The notes beneath the pieces are model-generated. The model did no database searches, was not told the DNA's origin, and saw nothing but the letters and a program-made list of their open reading frames with translations. From positions 62,001-126,000 of the forward strand of contig NZ_CAJHCP010000009.1 in NCBI RefSeq assembly GCF_904848625.1: 64,000 nucleotides of DNA, given 5' to 3'. This document shows, piece after piece, positions 1-8,967 of the stretch. Source of the DNA: Paraburkholderia metrosideri (lineage in GTDB: Bacteria; Pseudomonadota; Gammaproteobacteria; Burkholderiales; Burkholderiaceae). Position 1 is the stretch's first letter; every line of letters begins with the position of its first letter. A program made the translations under genes and the position numbers.

Positions 1-1042
1 GTACACCGCGCCCGGTCTCTTTGCGCAGCCACTCCACGCCCTTTTTGCCGGGCACAAAGTAGGGCGAAACAATCAGCATCTGGTGACTGGGTTCGACGCT
101 CAATGAAGTGAATTGCGTGAGCAGATGTCCGCTTGAATCGTCCGGCGAACGCGTGATTTTCGCGGGATCGTCGTAAAGCAAGGTCGCCTTGCCCCACGCG
201 ACGTCGATGTCACGCAACTTCATCATGTCGGTGTAGCGCTGCGCGGCCTGGGTGAGGTAGGGCGTATCGCGTTGGGACGCAACAAACGCATTCAGACGCT
301 CGCGATAAACCGCAAGCGCACCAGGTTCCGCGGAATGACCCGTCAGACTCTCGATCGGATAAGCTGCGTCGGAATTCCAGAACTCGTCGAACGCGGTGGA
401 GATTCTGGGTACCACGGCGCCATGTGTCAGCACATCGAGATCGCCGAATGACACATCGTTCGACGCACCGAAATATTCGTCCCCGATATTGCGGCCACCG
501 ATAATCGCCGCCTCGTTATCGGCAATCATCGACTTGTTGTGCATGCGCCGATTCACGCGGCGAAACTCCATTGCCATGCCCAACGTCTTGAAGCGACGGT
601 TCGCCACCGGGTTGAACAGGCGTATCTGAATGTTCGGATGCGACGCGAGCGCAAGCAGTACCTGGTCGTCTCCGTTGGTGCCGAGATCGTCGAGAAGCAC
701 CCGCACTCTGACGCCGCGATCCGCCGCATGCAGCACCGCATCTGCGAGATGCTTGCCCGTCAGGTCGTCATGCCAGATGTAGTATTGAAGGTCGAGCGTG
801 CGATCCGCAGCTTCGGCCAGCACAATGCGGCCGAGCAATGCGTCGACTCCGTCGGGCAGCAGGTAAAACGCGGTCTGGTCCGGATGCTTCTGCTCCTGCG
901 GGGTGAAGACCGCGCCGAGCCGCGTGCTGTCGGACGGCGCGATGGCATGTGTGTCGACTCGCGCTGTCTGCGGCGGCAAGCTTGCGCAGGCCGACAGCAG
1001 GGCGACAAGCAGGACCGCGAAGACGGCGCGAAACTTTGCCAT
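1..1042 (-). CDS. Phospholipase D-like lipoprotein (3' part lies outside the window)
   Basis: I translated this gene directly because it runs off the left edge. It starts at ATG 1042 with a lipoprotein signal (hydrophobic stretch, then LLSACAS), so the product is probably anchored in the envelope. About 140 residues in comes a segment typical of bacterial cardiolipin-synthase-like PLD proteins (LQYYIWHDD, then VRVRVLLDDLG). The first HKD motif follows, HNKSMIADN with IIGGRN after it. Two HKD motifs are normal in this family; the second would lie beyond the edge. About 347 codons are visible. DUF2252 ends 22 bp upstream, so the two probably share a transcript. The likely role is phosphatidyl transfer or phospholipid hydrolysis; the substrate cannot be told from sequence. 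Confidence 0.85.
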   Translation of the reverse strand, partial: MAKFRAVFAVLLVALLSACASLPPQTARVDTHAIAPSDSTRLGAVFTPQEQKHPDQTAFYLLPDGVDALLGRIVLAEAADRTLDLQYYIWHDDLTGKHLADAVLHAADRGVRVRVLLDDLGTNGDDQVLLALASHPNIQIRLFNPVANRRFKTLGMAMEFRRVNRRMHNKSMIADNEAAIIGGRNIGDEYFGASNDVSFGDLDVLTHGAVVPRISTAFDEFWNSDAAYPIESLTGHSAEPGALAVYRERLNAFVASQRDTPYLTQAAQRYTDMMKLRDIDVAWGKATLLYDDPAKITRSPDDSSGHLLTQFTSLSVEPSHQMLIVSPYFVPGKKGVEWLRKETGRGV

Positions 1043-1064
1043 GACAGAACTCCAGACCCAGGTT

Positions 1065-2480
1065 TTATGCGGCGAAATCGGCGCTCATGTCGGCGTCGGT
1101 ACGCGCTTCGAGTTGCCCATTGCGGCATGCGTTGCGGAATATCTCATAGTCCCGCTCCACCTGGTCGGCGTAGGCACGCGAATAGCTGACCAACGCTTCG
1201 GTCATCTGGTCACCGTTGCCGAGATAGGCGGCCACTTCGGTTGCCTGTCCGCCGGCTTTTGCGTGCGCTCGCGCGAGCACCCAGCCGCACAGGCCCGCAT
1301 ATTCACGGAACGTCTCTTTCGAAAAGAGCTCGAGCGTGGCCGAGACTTTCATGTCGCGAAGTTGACGCCCGTAAATGTTTCGTCCGAATGGACCGGTCGT
1401 CCAGCCGAGGAACGGGTCGCTCGCGCCCTGCATGAGCCGCTGGCCATGAACCACACGCTGGCCCTGATGCTTCGAAACCGGTGCTTCAAAGTACCTCGAT
1501 ACGACGGAGGTCGACGCTTCCTTGAACTGGATGAATAGCGGCTTCTCATGCGGATCGACCATCAGCAGAATAAGGCAACGCGTTCCGACGCTGCCGACGC
1601 CGACTACCTTGAACGCGACATCCTGCATCGAAAAATGCGCCAGCAGATTGCACCGCACCGGGCCGAGAGATTTCAGGTAATGCTTGTAGATCGGCGCCAT
1701 CAGCTTGGGCCACTCGCCGAGACCTAACCAGTCGTCGTCGTGGGTAAAAAGCGTGTTTTTACCGTGGACGTGAAAGACGCCTGGCGGCGTGTCGCGAATC
1801 TGCCAGACGCCGTTGCGGTGGCTGGCGAGCTTGGGCAGCATGGTTTCATGAGTGCGGCGCGACGCCTTTTCGATCACGCTGCGAATGTGCAGCCGCGCAT
1901 CTTCGGAGGTCGCGGTCCGTTCGAGGCGATCGAACGTGATGAGCTCGTACCAGAGTTCGAGCGGACTCAGTGCTGAATACGTCGAGGTCCACCGTTGATA
2001 GCTTTGTACGACGGTCGCGACGACTTCGTCGGCCAGTTTGTCGCCGTGGCCCAGATGTCGCACCGCAATGCAAAGACTCGCCGCGAGGCGTTTGAGGTCC
2101 CACTCCCACGGGCCAACAGCGGTTTCGTCGAAATCGTTGATGTCGAATGCGAGTGCCCGCTCCGGCGTCGCGAAGCCGCCGAAGTTCATCAGGTGGCAAT
2201 CGCCGCAAATCTGGAAGTGGAAACCGCTATTGGCCGTTGCCGCGAGGTCATGCGCCTGAATGATTGCGCTGCCCCGATAGAACGTGAACGGCGACGCGAG
2301 CATACGTCCATAGCGCAACGGAATGAGGGCCTCGACTCGCCCCTGGCTGTTCTCGCGCAATAGCTGGACCGGATCGCGGTCGGTGTTGCCAATATTGGCG
2401 TGCGCGCTGCGCGGGGTGTTCTTGCGGGCGCTGCGGCCGATTTCGCGGCGTTCTTCGAGCGTCTCGGATAACGGCATCAT
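1065..2480 (-). CDS. DUF2252 family protein
   Basis: The 471-residue product has the hallmarks of DUF2252: a MLASPFTFYRGSA segment near residue 65, a CGDCHLMNFGGFATPE segment and a FDINDFDET segment. The family is distantly kinase-like (aminoglycoside-phosphotransferase fold) by general knowledge. The HxNFG and DxNDFDE signatures seen here resemble catalytic-loop and metal-binding elements of that fold. The biochemical function is not established. No signal peptide is evident, so it is probably cytoplasmic. It precedes the PLD-like lipoprotein gene with a 22 bp gap. Length fits the family. The start at 2480 gives an N terminus rich in charged residues (MMPLSETLEERREIG), and M2 is an equally possible start. 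Confidence 0.85.
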   Translation of the reverse strand: MMPLSETLEERREIGRSARKNTPRSAHANIGNTDRDPVQLLRENSQGRVEALIPLRYGRMLASPFTFYRGSAIIQAHDLAATANSGFHFQICGDCHLMNFGGFATPERALAFDINDFDETAVGPWEWDLKRLAASLCIAVRHLGHGDKLADEVVATVVQSYQRWTSTYSALSPLELWYELITFDRLERTATSEDARLHIRSVIEKASRRTHETMLPKLASHRNGVWQIRDTPPGVFHVHGKNTLFTHDDDWLGLGEWPKLMAPIYKHYLKSLGPVRCNLLAHFSMQDVAFKVVGVGSVGTRCLILLMVDPHEKPLFIQFKEASTSVVSRYFEAPVSKHQGQRVVHGQRLMQGASDPFLGWTTGPFGRNIYGRQLRDMKVSATLELFSKETFREYAGLCGWVLARAHAKAGGQATEVAAYLGNGDQMTEALVSYSRAYADQVERDYEIFRNACRNGQLEARTDADMSADFAA

Positions 2481-2966
2481 GGACCCCTTGGAAATGCGGT
2501 TTTATTGGATTCGTTTCGAACGTGACGAGTCGATGTTGCCGCCGTTTGCGCTGATGAAGGAGATTAGCCGGCCCCGCGGCGTCGCGCAGATGCCGCGATC
2601 ACGGCAGATGAGCCGCATCGACGATGCGTTTGCGAGTTTGCTGGGCATTGAGCGCCGGCCTGGCCGGCCTGGTGGAGATAGGGGAAAAAGACGCGGTCTG
2701 CAATCCGCTGGCGCACGCGACTCTTGTCATTCATGGTTCCCCCGGCCCTGATGCTTCCTTACCGCAGCATCGATGTGGCGGGATCGGAACGCGACGTTGA
2801 CGAGTGATACGGGAAAGCGACAGATAAAGACTGCGCGCCGGATGAGTCCGCTGGCTTGTTCAGACTTTAGCGCGTCTACCCGATTATTTCCATAGAGCCC
2901 GTCCCGCGCCCGTTCGCGGGTCAATTCCTGCTCTGCTGTCGACAAGCTTACTTTGCGGTTGGGGAA
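2481..2966. other. Intergenic region, no supported gene
   Basis: This 486 bp gap lies between the DUF2252 start and the LysR stop. I read both strands. A 59-codon minus-strand ORF begins near 2733 (MNDKSRVRQRIADRV) but I recognise nothing in it and it lacks a convincing ribosome-binding site. A plus-strand ORF crossing 2503-2751 is an extension of the antisense of DUF2252. The promoter of the DUF2252/PLD operon should lie in the part nearest 2480. Confidence 0.4.
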
Positions 2967-3881
2967 TCAAACGGGTAACGACGCGCTGGGGATATGCCGG
3001 TTTATCCGTTGGGCCTGTTTGTAGACCGCGTGCATCAGCAGAGTCGTATTGCGGGACGGCGGAGAGAACTTCGAATAGACGAAGGTTGATACGAGTTCGA
3101 GTTCCTCGACGAGCGGCCGGATGATAAAGCCCTGACCTTCGGCGGCGAATTCGTCGACGATCGCCAGGCCCAGGCCGCCTTTGACCAGCGCCAGCGCCTG
3201 GTCCGCCCGCGTGACATCCACCACCGATTGCAGTTCGACATTGGCCTGCTGGCAAGCGCGCGCGATCATCGTGCCGAACGGAATGTCACGCCGGAACAGG
3301 ATCATCGGCTCGCCGATCAACTGGGCCAGCGCAACGGGGCCTGGCGTCGCGAGACGGTGGTCGGGCGGCACGACGCAGACCATCCTGCCGCGCATGAACG
3401 GCACGACGTCGAGGTGCTCATGTTCGATCGGCATCGACGTGATGGCCACATCGACCGCCTTGCTCAGCACTTCGAGCGGCATGTCGGCCATCAACGTGGT
3501 GTGCCAGTCGACGCTTAAGCCGGGCAACTGCCGTTTCAACTCGACAATCGCGGGCGCGACGATCGACGTCGCCAGCGACGGGCTGCACGACACCCGCAAC
3601 AGACTCGCCGGCCCCAGCGCCAGCGCGCGGGCAAACTCATCCACACTCAGCGCCGCCTGATACACCTGCTCGACCTCCCTGAATAACGCCTGCGCTTCCG
3701 CTGTGGGGATCAGACGACCCTTCGTGCGTTCAAACAGGCGCAGACCCAGCGTGGTCTCAGTATGCGAAACGAGCTTGCTGACAGCGGGCTGCGATACGTA
3801 CAGCATCTTCGCCGCCGCATTGATCGACCCGGTCAGCATGACCGCGCGAAATACTTCCATCTGCCTGAGCTTGAACCGCAT
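2967..3881 (-). CDS. LysR-family transcriptional regulator
   Basis: The 304-residue product has a standard LysR layout. The N-terminal winged helix-turn-helix covers about residues 1-65 (MRFKLRQMEVFRAVML, then SQPAVSKLVSHTETTLGLRLFER in two parts), followed by an effector domain from about residue 90. It is divergent from the MFS/SDR/isomerase/amidohydrolase operon, with 218 bp between the two starts. The simplest reading is that it controls that operon in response to the imported compound or an intermediate. The short, AT-richer stretch at about 3900-3975 is where operator sites would be expected; a loose dyad TATTAAC/GTTATA can be seen at about 3911-3927. Confidence 0.88.
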   Translation of the reverse strand: MRFKLRQMEVFRAVMLTGSINAAAKMLYVSQPAVSKLVSHTETTLGLRLFERTKGRLIPTAEAQALFREVEQVYQAALSVDEFARALALGPASLLRVSCSPSLATSIVAPAIVELKRQLPGLSVDWHTTLMADMPLEVLSKAVDVAITSMPIEHEHLDVVPFMRGRMVCVVPPDHRLATPGPVALAQLIGEPMILFRRDIPFGTMIARACQQANVELQSVVDVTRADQALALVKGGLGLAIVDEFAAEGQGFIIRPLVEELELVSTFVYSKFSPPSRNTTLLMHAVYKQAQRINRHIPSASLPV

Positions 3882-4099
3882 GCATCCTCCAGAACGCGTT
3901 ATCCGGAGATATTAACCAAAAGTTATAGGGTAGCTGAAACTCGGCATACGACAAGCTGACTGCAACTATCTAGTATCTGCTCAACGGAAGCCCGGCTTCC
4001 CTATTGCGTACCCGCCCAGCACACACGGCTTCAGGCCACCGACAAGAGGGCACAAGCCGGCTCGCGGGACGCGCTAAAAGCAGACAGGAAGGAGACACG

Positions 4100-5431
4100 A
4101 TGAATCACGCAACCCAGTCCGGCGTCGCTTCACTCGACGTTGCGGCAACCGCACGGCGAACCCGCGCCCGGTTCGGCATCCTCGCGTTGCTGGCGGTCGG
4201 CACGATGATCAACTATCTGGATCGCAGCGTCGCCGGCATTGCGGCGCCGAGCATGAGCCACGAACTCGGCCTCAACCCGGCGCTGATGGGCGTGATCTTT
4301 TCCGCGTTTTCATGGACCTACACCGCGTCGCAGATTCCCGGCGGCGTGATGCTCGACCGGGTGGGCACCCGCTGGACCTATTTCTTCGCGCTGACACTCT
4401 GGTCGCTCTTCACGGGATTGCAGGGACTGGCGACCGGCTTCGTTTCGCTGCTGATCATGCGTCTCCTGATCGGCATCGCCGAAGCCCCGTGTTTTCCGAC
4501 CAACAGCCGGGTCGTGGCGATCTGGTTTCCACAGAGCGAGCGCGCCCGCGCAACCGGCATCTATACCTTCGCGGAATACGTCGGCCTCGCCTTTCTGAGC
4601 CCGCTGCTGTTCTGGCTCGAACAGCGCTATGGATGGCGCACGCTGTTCGGCATAGTCGGTACCGTCGGCGTCGTGTTCGGCGCGATCTGGCTGCTGCGTT
4701 TTCATGAGCCGCATCAATCGAAAAGTGCGAATCGCGCGGAACTCGATTACATCGCGAAAGGCGGTGGCGTAGTCGACGGAAGCCAGAAGGCGACGCACTT
4801 CCGCTGGTCCGATATCGGCGCACTGTTGAAGCAGCGCAGCATGTTCGGGATCTGTATCGGCCAGTTCGCCTGCAATTCGACCAACGTATTTTTCCTGACC
4901 TGGTTCCCGACTTATCTCGTGACCGAGCGCCATATGCCGTGGTTGAGGGTCGGGCTGATCGCCGTGCTGCCGTTTATCGCCGCCTCGATCGGCACGCTCG
5001 CGGGCGGCTGGATTTCCGACGCGATGCTGCGCCGGGGCGTGTCGCTGAACTGGTCACGCAAGCTGCCGGTCATCGCGGGCCTGCTCGCTGCGTCGAGCAT
5101 CGTTCTCGCCAACTATGTCGAGTCCACGGCAACGGTGATTGCGATTCTGTGCATTGCCTACTTCGCCCAGGGGATGTCGGCGCTTGCATGGATGATCGTT
5201 TCCGATATTGCGCCAAAAGGTTTGCTGGGCTTGAGCGGCGGTCTTTTCAATCTGTTCGCCAATGCCGCGGGAATCGTCACGCCGCTGGTGATCGGATTGA
5301 TCGTCAACGCGACGGGCTCGTTCGTCTATGCATTGGCCTTTATTTCAGCCGTCACACTGGTCGGTGCACTCTCATACATTTTCGTAGTCGGCGATATCAA
5401 GCGCATCGAACTGCGGAACAACATCATTTAA
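4100..5431 (+). CDS. MFS transporter, anion:cation symporter type
   Basis: The product is a 443-residue polytopic membrane protein with about 12 hydrophobic segments. The opening (INYLDRSVAGIAAPSM) and the loop PGGVMLDRVGTRW match the ACS branch of the major facilitator superfamily, whose members import hexuronates, galactonate, phthalate and other organic anions. I chose ATG 4100, which has AGGAAGGAG about 7 bp upstream, over the longer reading frame from 4004, which adds 32 non-hydrophobic residues. It is the first gene of a tight operon (15 bp to the SDR). Its substrate is presumably the compound degraded by the downstream enzymes; an organic acid, possibly a sugar acid, is likely but not shown. 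Confidence 0.87.
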   Translation: MNHATQSGVASLDVAATARRTRARFGILALLAVGTMINYLDRSVAGIAAPSMSHELGLNPALMGVIFSAFSWTYTASQIPGGVMLDRVGTRWTYFFALTLWSLFTGLQGLATGFVSLLIMRLLIGIAEAPCFPTNSRVVAIWFPQSERARATGIYTFAEYVGLAFLSPLLFWLEQRYGWRTLFGIVGTVGVVFGAIWLLRFHEPHQSKSANRAELDYIAKGGGVVDGSQKATHFRWSDIGALLKQRSMFGICIGQFACNSTNVFFLTWFPTYLVTERHMPWLRVGLIAVLPFIAASIGTLAGGWISDAMLRRGVSLNWSRKLPVIAGLLAASSIVLANYVESTATVIAILCIAYFAQGMSALAWMIVSDIAPKGLLGLSGGLFNLFANAAGIVTPLVIGLIVNATGSFVYALAFISAVTLVGALSYIFVVGDIKRIELRNNII

Positions 5432-5446
5432 AGGAAGAGGCTGGAT

Positions 5447-6187
5447 ATGACTCGTTCTCACGAAGGGAAGGTCGCAATTGTCACGGGCGCCGCGCGCGGC
5501 ATCGGTCTGGGCATTGCTAAAAAACTGAAGGCGGACGGCGCGCGCGTGGTGGTGTGGGATCTGAATGTGAGCGAGTGCAATGCGCAGCAGTTGGGCTTCG
5601 AGCCCGACCATGTGCAGCAGGTCGATGTGGCCTCGATCGAATCGGTTGAACAGGCTTTTGCGGCCACCGTCGACCAGATGCGGCACGTCGATATTCTCGT
5701 CAACAATGCCGGGATCAATGGGCCGGTGTCGCCGTGCTGGGAGTATCCGGTGGATGCGTGGCAACGTGTGATCGCTGTCGATCTGAACAGTGTGTTTTAC
5801 TGCTGCCGCGTCGCGATTCCGCATATGCGTGCGCGTGGCGGTGGACGGATCGTCAACGTTGCGTCGATCGCGGGCAAGGAAGGCGTGCAGTTCATCTCCG
5901 GGTACTCGGCGGCGAAAGCGGGCGTGATCGCGTTCACGAAAGCGGCGGCGAAGGAGCTCGCCAAAGACAACGTGCTGATCAACTGCGTGGCACCGGCAAT
6001 GGTCGAAACGGAATTGTTCAGCGAGATGTCCGACGCGCACATCGAAGCGAGCAAGGCAAAAATTCCGATGGGCCGCTTCCTTCAGATCGAAGAAGTGGGA
6101 GCGATGGTGAGCTGGATCGCGAGTCCGGAATGCAGCTTTACCAGCGGCTTCACATTCGACCTGACCGGGGGGAGGGCCACATATTGA
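5447..6187 (+). CDS. SDR-family NAD(P)-dependent oxidoreductase
   Basis: This 246-residue product is a classical short-chain dehydrogenase. The cofactor motif TGAARGIG covers residues 13-20, NNAG is at 86-89, and the catalytic residues S140, Y153 and K157 (YSAAK) are intact. An Asp at the end of the second strand (VWDLN, about residue 38) favours NAD(H). The ribosome-binding site AAGGAAGAGG precedes the ATG. Second gene of the operon; its stop overlaps the TTG start of the next gene. In related clusters such enzymes oxidise a sugar or polyol to a lactone or keto compound, which would suit the lactonase-like amidohydrolase two genes on, but the substrate is inferred only from context. Confidence 0.88.
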   Translation: MTRSHEGKVAIVTGAARGIGLGIAKKLKADGARVVVWDLNVSECNAQQLGFEPDHVQQVDVASIESVEQAFAATVDQMRHVDILVNNAGINGPVSPCWEYPVDAWQRVIAVDLNSVFYCCRVAIPHMRARGGGRIVNVASIAGKEGVQFISGYSAAKAGVIAFTKAAAKELAKDNVLINCVAPAMVETELFSEMSDAHIEASKAKIPMGRFLQIEEVGAMVSWIASPECSFTSGFTFDLTGGRATY

Positions 6188-7032
6188 ACGCGCCGACCGT
6201 AGCACCGAAGCTGGCGGTCGCGCATCTCACGGCGTTGGAACTGGCCCCGCGCGCGTTGGTGCGGCAAGCGGCTCGCGCAGGGTTCGATGCGGTAGGGCTA
6301 AGGCTGAGCCCGACTGCCGTTGGCGCGATTGCGTATCCGTCGCTGGTGGGTAGCGGCGCGCATATCGCGTTGCGGCGTGTTCTGGCGGACGAGGGCGTCA
6401 CCGTGCATGACGTCGAGTTTATTCCGATCCTGCCTGAGATCGACGTCGCCTCTTATGCGCCGATGTTCGACGCAGCCGCCGATCTGGGCGCGCGCTGCGT
6501 GACGGTTTCCGGCGACGACCCCGACGCCGCGCGGCTCGCCGCCAATCTTGCGGCGTTGTGTGAACTGGCCGGGCGATCCGGTTTGCGCGTCGACCTGGAA
6601 TTCATGCGCTGGCGTCATGTCGGCACGCTGAACCAGGCTCGATCGCTCGTCGAGCGTGTGGGCAGTTCGAATCTCGCCATTCTCGTCGACGCATTGCATC
6701 TGGCGCGCTCGGGCGGCAGTCCGGCCGATGTCCAGGCGCTGCCTGACGGCATGGTGCATGCCGTACAGCTTTGCGATGCGTCGCGGGACGACCCGGTCGG
6801 AGACGAGGCAACGATTCTCGAAGCCCGCACCGGACGTTTGCCGCCCGGCCAGGGCGCGTTGCCTCTGCGCGAGCTACTGGACGTGCTGCCCGCCGGAACC
6901 ACGCTCGCTGTGGAAATGCCATTGCCGTCACTACCCGCCGACGAGCGGCTCGAACTTGCCTACCGAAGCACGCGCGATATGCTTCAGTCTGCGCGCCGTT
7001 GCCATGAATTGTCTGGAGCATCTCGTCAATGA
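6184..7032 (+). CDS. Sugar phosphate isomerase/epimerase-like TIM-barrel protein
   Basis: The 282-residue product matches the xylose-isomerase-like TIM barrel (AP-endonuclease 2 superfamily). It has an early AVAHLTALELAPRALV segment, a central VTVSGDD strand, LRVDLEFM, then LVDALHLARSGG and a late AVEMPLP strand. The long reading frame upstream to 5734 is the shadow of the SDR gene. I place the start at TTG 6184, preceded by GGGGGGAGGG and overlapping the SDR stop in TTGA. The end overlaps the next gene by ATGA. Such proteins isomerise or epimerise sugars or dehydrate inosose-like compounds, usually with a divalent metal. Which reaction occurs here is unknown. Confidence 0.8.
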   Translation: MNAPTVAPKLAVAHLTALELAPRALVRQAARAGFDAVGLRLSPTAVGAIAYPSLVGSGAHIALRRVLADEGVTVHDVEFIPILPEIDVASYAPMFDAAADLGARCVTVSGDDPDAARLAANLAALCELAGRSGLRVDLEFMRWRHVGTLNQARSLVERVGSSNLAILVDALHLARSGGSPADVQALPDGMVHAVQLCDASRDDPVGDEATILEARTGRLPPGQGALPLRELLDVLPAGTTLAVEMPLPSLPADERLELAYRSTRDMLQSARRCHELSGASRQ

Positions 7033-7853
7033 CCCTCTTCGACGAAAACAAGATCGACTGTCACAACCATATCTTCGACCCCGCGCGCTTCCCGTATCGC
7101 GACGACACGGCGTATCGTCCGTCGATGCAGGAGATCGGCACCGCGGCGCAATTCGCTCGCGTGATGGATGCGTGCGGCGTACAACATGCGTTGCTGGTCG
7201 GACCGACGAGTGGTTACCGGACCGATAACCGCTGCATGCTCGACGCGATTGAACGAGGCCGCAATCGCTTCAAAGGCATCGCGGTCGTGGACAACGACGT
7301 GAGCCGCAACGAACTGATCGGGATGAAGCGCGCCGGCGTCGTGGGTGTCGCTTTCAATCCGGCGATGGAAGGCGTCGACGTGATGAGCGACGCCGGCTTG
7401 CTCTTCGACACGCTCGCCGACCTCGATATGTTCGCGCAGATCCAGGTCACGGGCGACCAGTTGGTCGCGCTTGAACCGCTGATCGCGCGGACGGCGACAC
7501 GCGTGCTGATCGACCATTGCGGCCGCCCTGACGTCGCCGCGGGGATGAACCAGCCAGGCTTTCAGACGTTGCTTCATCTTGCCGATGCGGGGCGCACGGT
7601 CGTCAAGCTCTCGGGGCTGCAAAAGATTTCGCAACTCGATTATCCGTACGAGGATGCGCAGCCGTTTGCGTTGCAGCTTCTGCGCACTTTTGGGCCGGAT
7701 CGTTGTGTGTGGGGTTCTGACTGGCCTTTCCTGCGCTCACCGGTACGGATGGACTATGCGCCGTTGCTCACACTCATCCAGCGGCTGATTCCCGACTCGG
7801 ACGCGCGGCGGCGTGTTTTATGGGACACGCCTCGCAGCCTGTTCGGTTTTTAG
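7029..7853 (+). CDS. Amidohydrolase of the COG3618 / 2-pyrone-4,6-dicarboxylate lactonase type
   Basis: The 274-residue product begins with the metal-binding signature DCHNHIFDPARFPY. It also has LIDHCGRPD near residue 160 and WGSDWPFLRSP near 237, all typical of the lactonase branch of the amidohydrolase superfamily (LigI, galactarolactone isomerase, fucono-lactonase relatives). These enzymes hydrolyse or isomerise lactones, with or without a metal. It is the last gene of the operon, coupled to the TIM-barrel gene by a 4 bp ATGA overlap. With a dehydrogenase and isomerase before it, a lactone intermediate of a sugar-acid or aromatic pathway is plausible. The exact lactone is not determinable from sequence. 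Confidence 0.85.
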   Translation: MTLFDENKIDCHNHIFDPARFPYRDDTAYRPSMQEIGTAAQFARVMDACGVQHALLVGPTSGYRTDNRCMLDAIERGRNRFKGIAVVDNDVSRNELIGMKRAGVVGVAFNPAMEGVDVMSDAGLLFDTLADLDMFAQIQVTGDQLVALEPLIARTATRVLIDHCGRPDVAAGMNQPGFQTLLHLADAGRTVVKLSGLQKISQLDYPYEDAQPFALQLLRTFGPDRCVWGSDWPFLRSPVRMDYAPLLTLIQRLIPDSDARRRVLWDTPRSLFGF

Positions 7854-7865
7854 GCGGGATGTGTT

Positions 7866-7885
7866 GCAGGTGTGATCGAACACCT
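7866..7885. terminator. Hairpin downstream of the catabolic operon
   Basis: CAGGTGT, loop GATCGA, ACACCTG: a perfect 7 bp stem starting 13 bp after the amidohydrolase stop. There is no T-run after it, so it is at best a weak intrinsic terminator. Confidence 0.35.
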
Positions 7886-7983
7886 GTGTCTCGCGACGAA
7901 AGAGTCTGACGCGGACGGAGTAGCTTTATGCATCGCCGACGCCTCCTGCTGTAGTTTCGGTACTCAAGTAGTTTGCAGGCTTC

Positions 7984-8340
7984 TTACCCGTCGCGTGGCG
8001 ATAGTGCGCCAGAGTCCCATTTGCCGTTGAGCAACGCCTGATGAAGCATCTCGACTGTTAGCGGTTCTCTTTTCAAAGAGTGCTTTCTTCTCATCATGTA
8101 TTTGGAGAAGAAGTGATACAGGAGGCCTTCTCCCTCCATCAAAAAGTACCGATGGAAGTCGTAATCTCCTCTATCTATGCAGAAAAATTCAAAGAACCGT
8201 TGCATGAAATGATCGGCGTCGTCGCCGTGCTGGCCTAGATCGTCTTCAACGGACATGCCCGGCGCGATCGCTTCTTTTGGCGATAGGCGAGCCTCGTGTC
8301 TAATGAACGACGCCAGACTTTCCCATGATCGATTTTCCAT
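7984..8340 (-). CDS. DUF1493 family protein (acyl-carrier-like, small)
   Basis: The 118-residue product carries the DUF1493 pattern: VEDDLGQHGDDADHF in the middle, FFEFFCIDRGDYDFHRYF after it, and LTVEMLHQALLNGKWD at the C terminus. The DDLG-x2-GDDA segment resembles the helix-2 region of acyl carrier proteins, but no function is established for the family. I use ATG 8340 rather than the TTG one codon earlier. The start overlaps (TGATG) the stop of the frameshifted gene upstream, so the two were once an operon. Base composition here is visibly more AT-rich than in the flanks, which suggests transfer. Confidence 0.75.
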   Translation of the reverse strand: MENRSWESLASFIRHEARLSPKEAIAPGMSVEDDLGQHGDDADHFMQRFFEFFCIDRGDYDFHRYFLMEGEGLLYHFFSKYMMRRKHSLKREPLTVEMLHQALLNGKWDSGALSPRDG

Positions 8341-8748
8341 CAAAACACTCTGTCTTCAGGCGTGACGCTTAGATTGTATTTCCTGACCGTATGGTACGTG
8401 ATGTGGCAAACGTCACTTGCCAACAATACCCACCAACGCCCGGTATGGTTCTGCCGACAAAAACGCTCAATCGGTGTGTCAGAATCCACCTGAATCGTTT
8501 GATGCTATTCAGTGTAATGTTGGCAACACTTTGTTGTTGAGTTCGTACCTGATCAATGACCTGGACATGGCGGAGGCGACGGATGTGCCTTTTGTAGCTC
8601 CCGCTGGTTTGGCTCTGGTGGGTAGAAACGGAAGACCAGACAAAATTAATATGACCGCCTCGACGTCATCAATCCCGAGCTGATCGCATGTTTCACCTAC
8701 TGCGATGAATAAGAATAGTTCTGAGGGTGTGAGGTGTCTATGACGCCC
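8340..8748 (-). pseudogene. Frameshifted gene directly upstream of DUF1493, spread over three reading frames
   Basis: No single long ORF exists here, but reading the minus strand by eye gives three connected coding-like segments. The first (about 8748-8512) reads HLTPSELFLFIAVGETCDQL, continues through GIDDVEAVILILSGLPFLPT and GATKGTSVAS, and stops in this frame at 8511-8509. The second (about 8512-8433) contains RWILTHRLSVFVGRTIPGVG. The third (about 8431-8340) reads WVLLASDV and ends TPEDRVF with TGA overlapping the DUF1493 ATG. Restoring one missing base near 8433 gives V-G-W-V-L-L. The pieces resemble a conserved protein that, as I recall without checking, neighbours DUF1493 genes in enterobacteria. 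A minus-strand ORF at 8697-8927 may hold the displaced 5' end, but I recognise nothing in it. Confidence 0.6.
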
Positions 8749-8967
8749 TTAGTTGTACGCGTTGCCCATTCGATTTGCGCTCCTCCCATGTATCGGTGAA
8801 GTTGATCTTCGGCATGTTCGACGGGACGCCAATGATCTTTATATTTGCGACAGATCATGAAGGCATTTGGATTCGGAATTTTCAGATTTAGGTGCTTAAG
8901 CCGGAAAGTTGACGATGGTCGCTCCACTGCTAAAATCGACTAATCAAAAGAAAACGCAAGGACCGGG

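Noticed and set aside
2323..2751. 142-codon plus-strand frame
   Set aside because: Its first third is antisense to DUF2252 and the rest has no recognisable content or ribosome site.
8417..8683. 88-codon plus-strand frame in the low-GC islet
   Set aside because: The opposite strand carries the frameshifted gene with conserved-looking segments ending at the DUF1493 start, which explains this region better.
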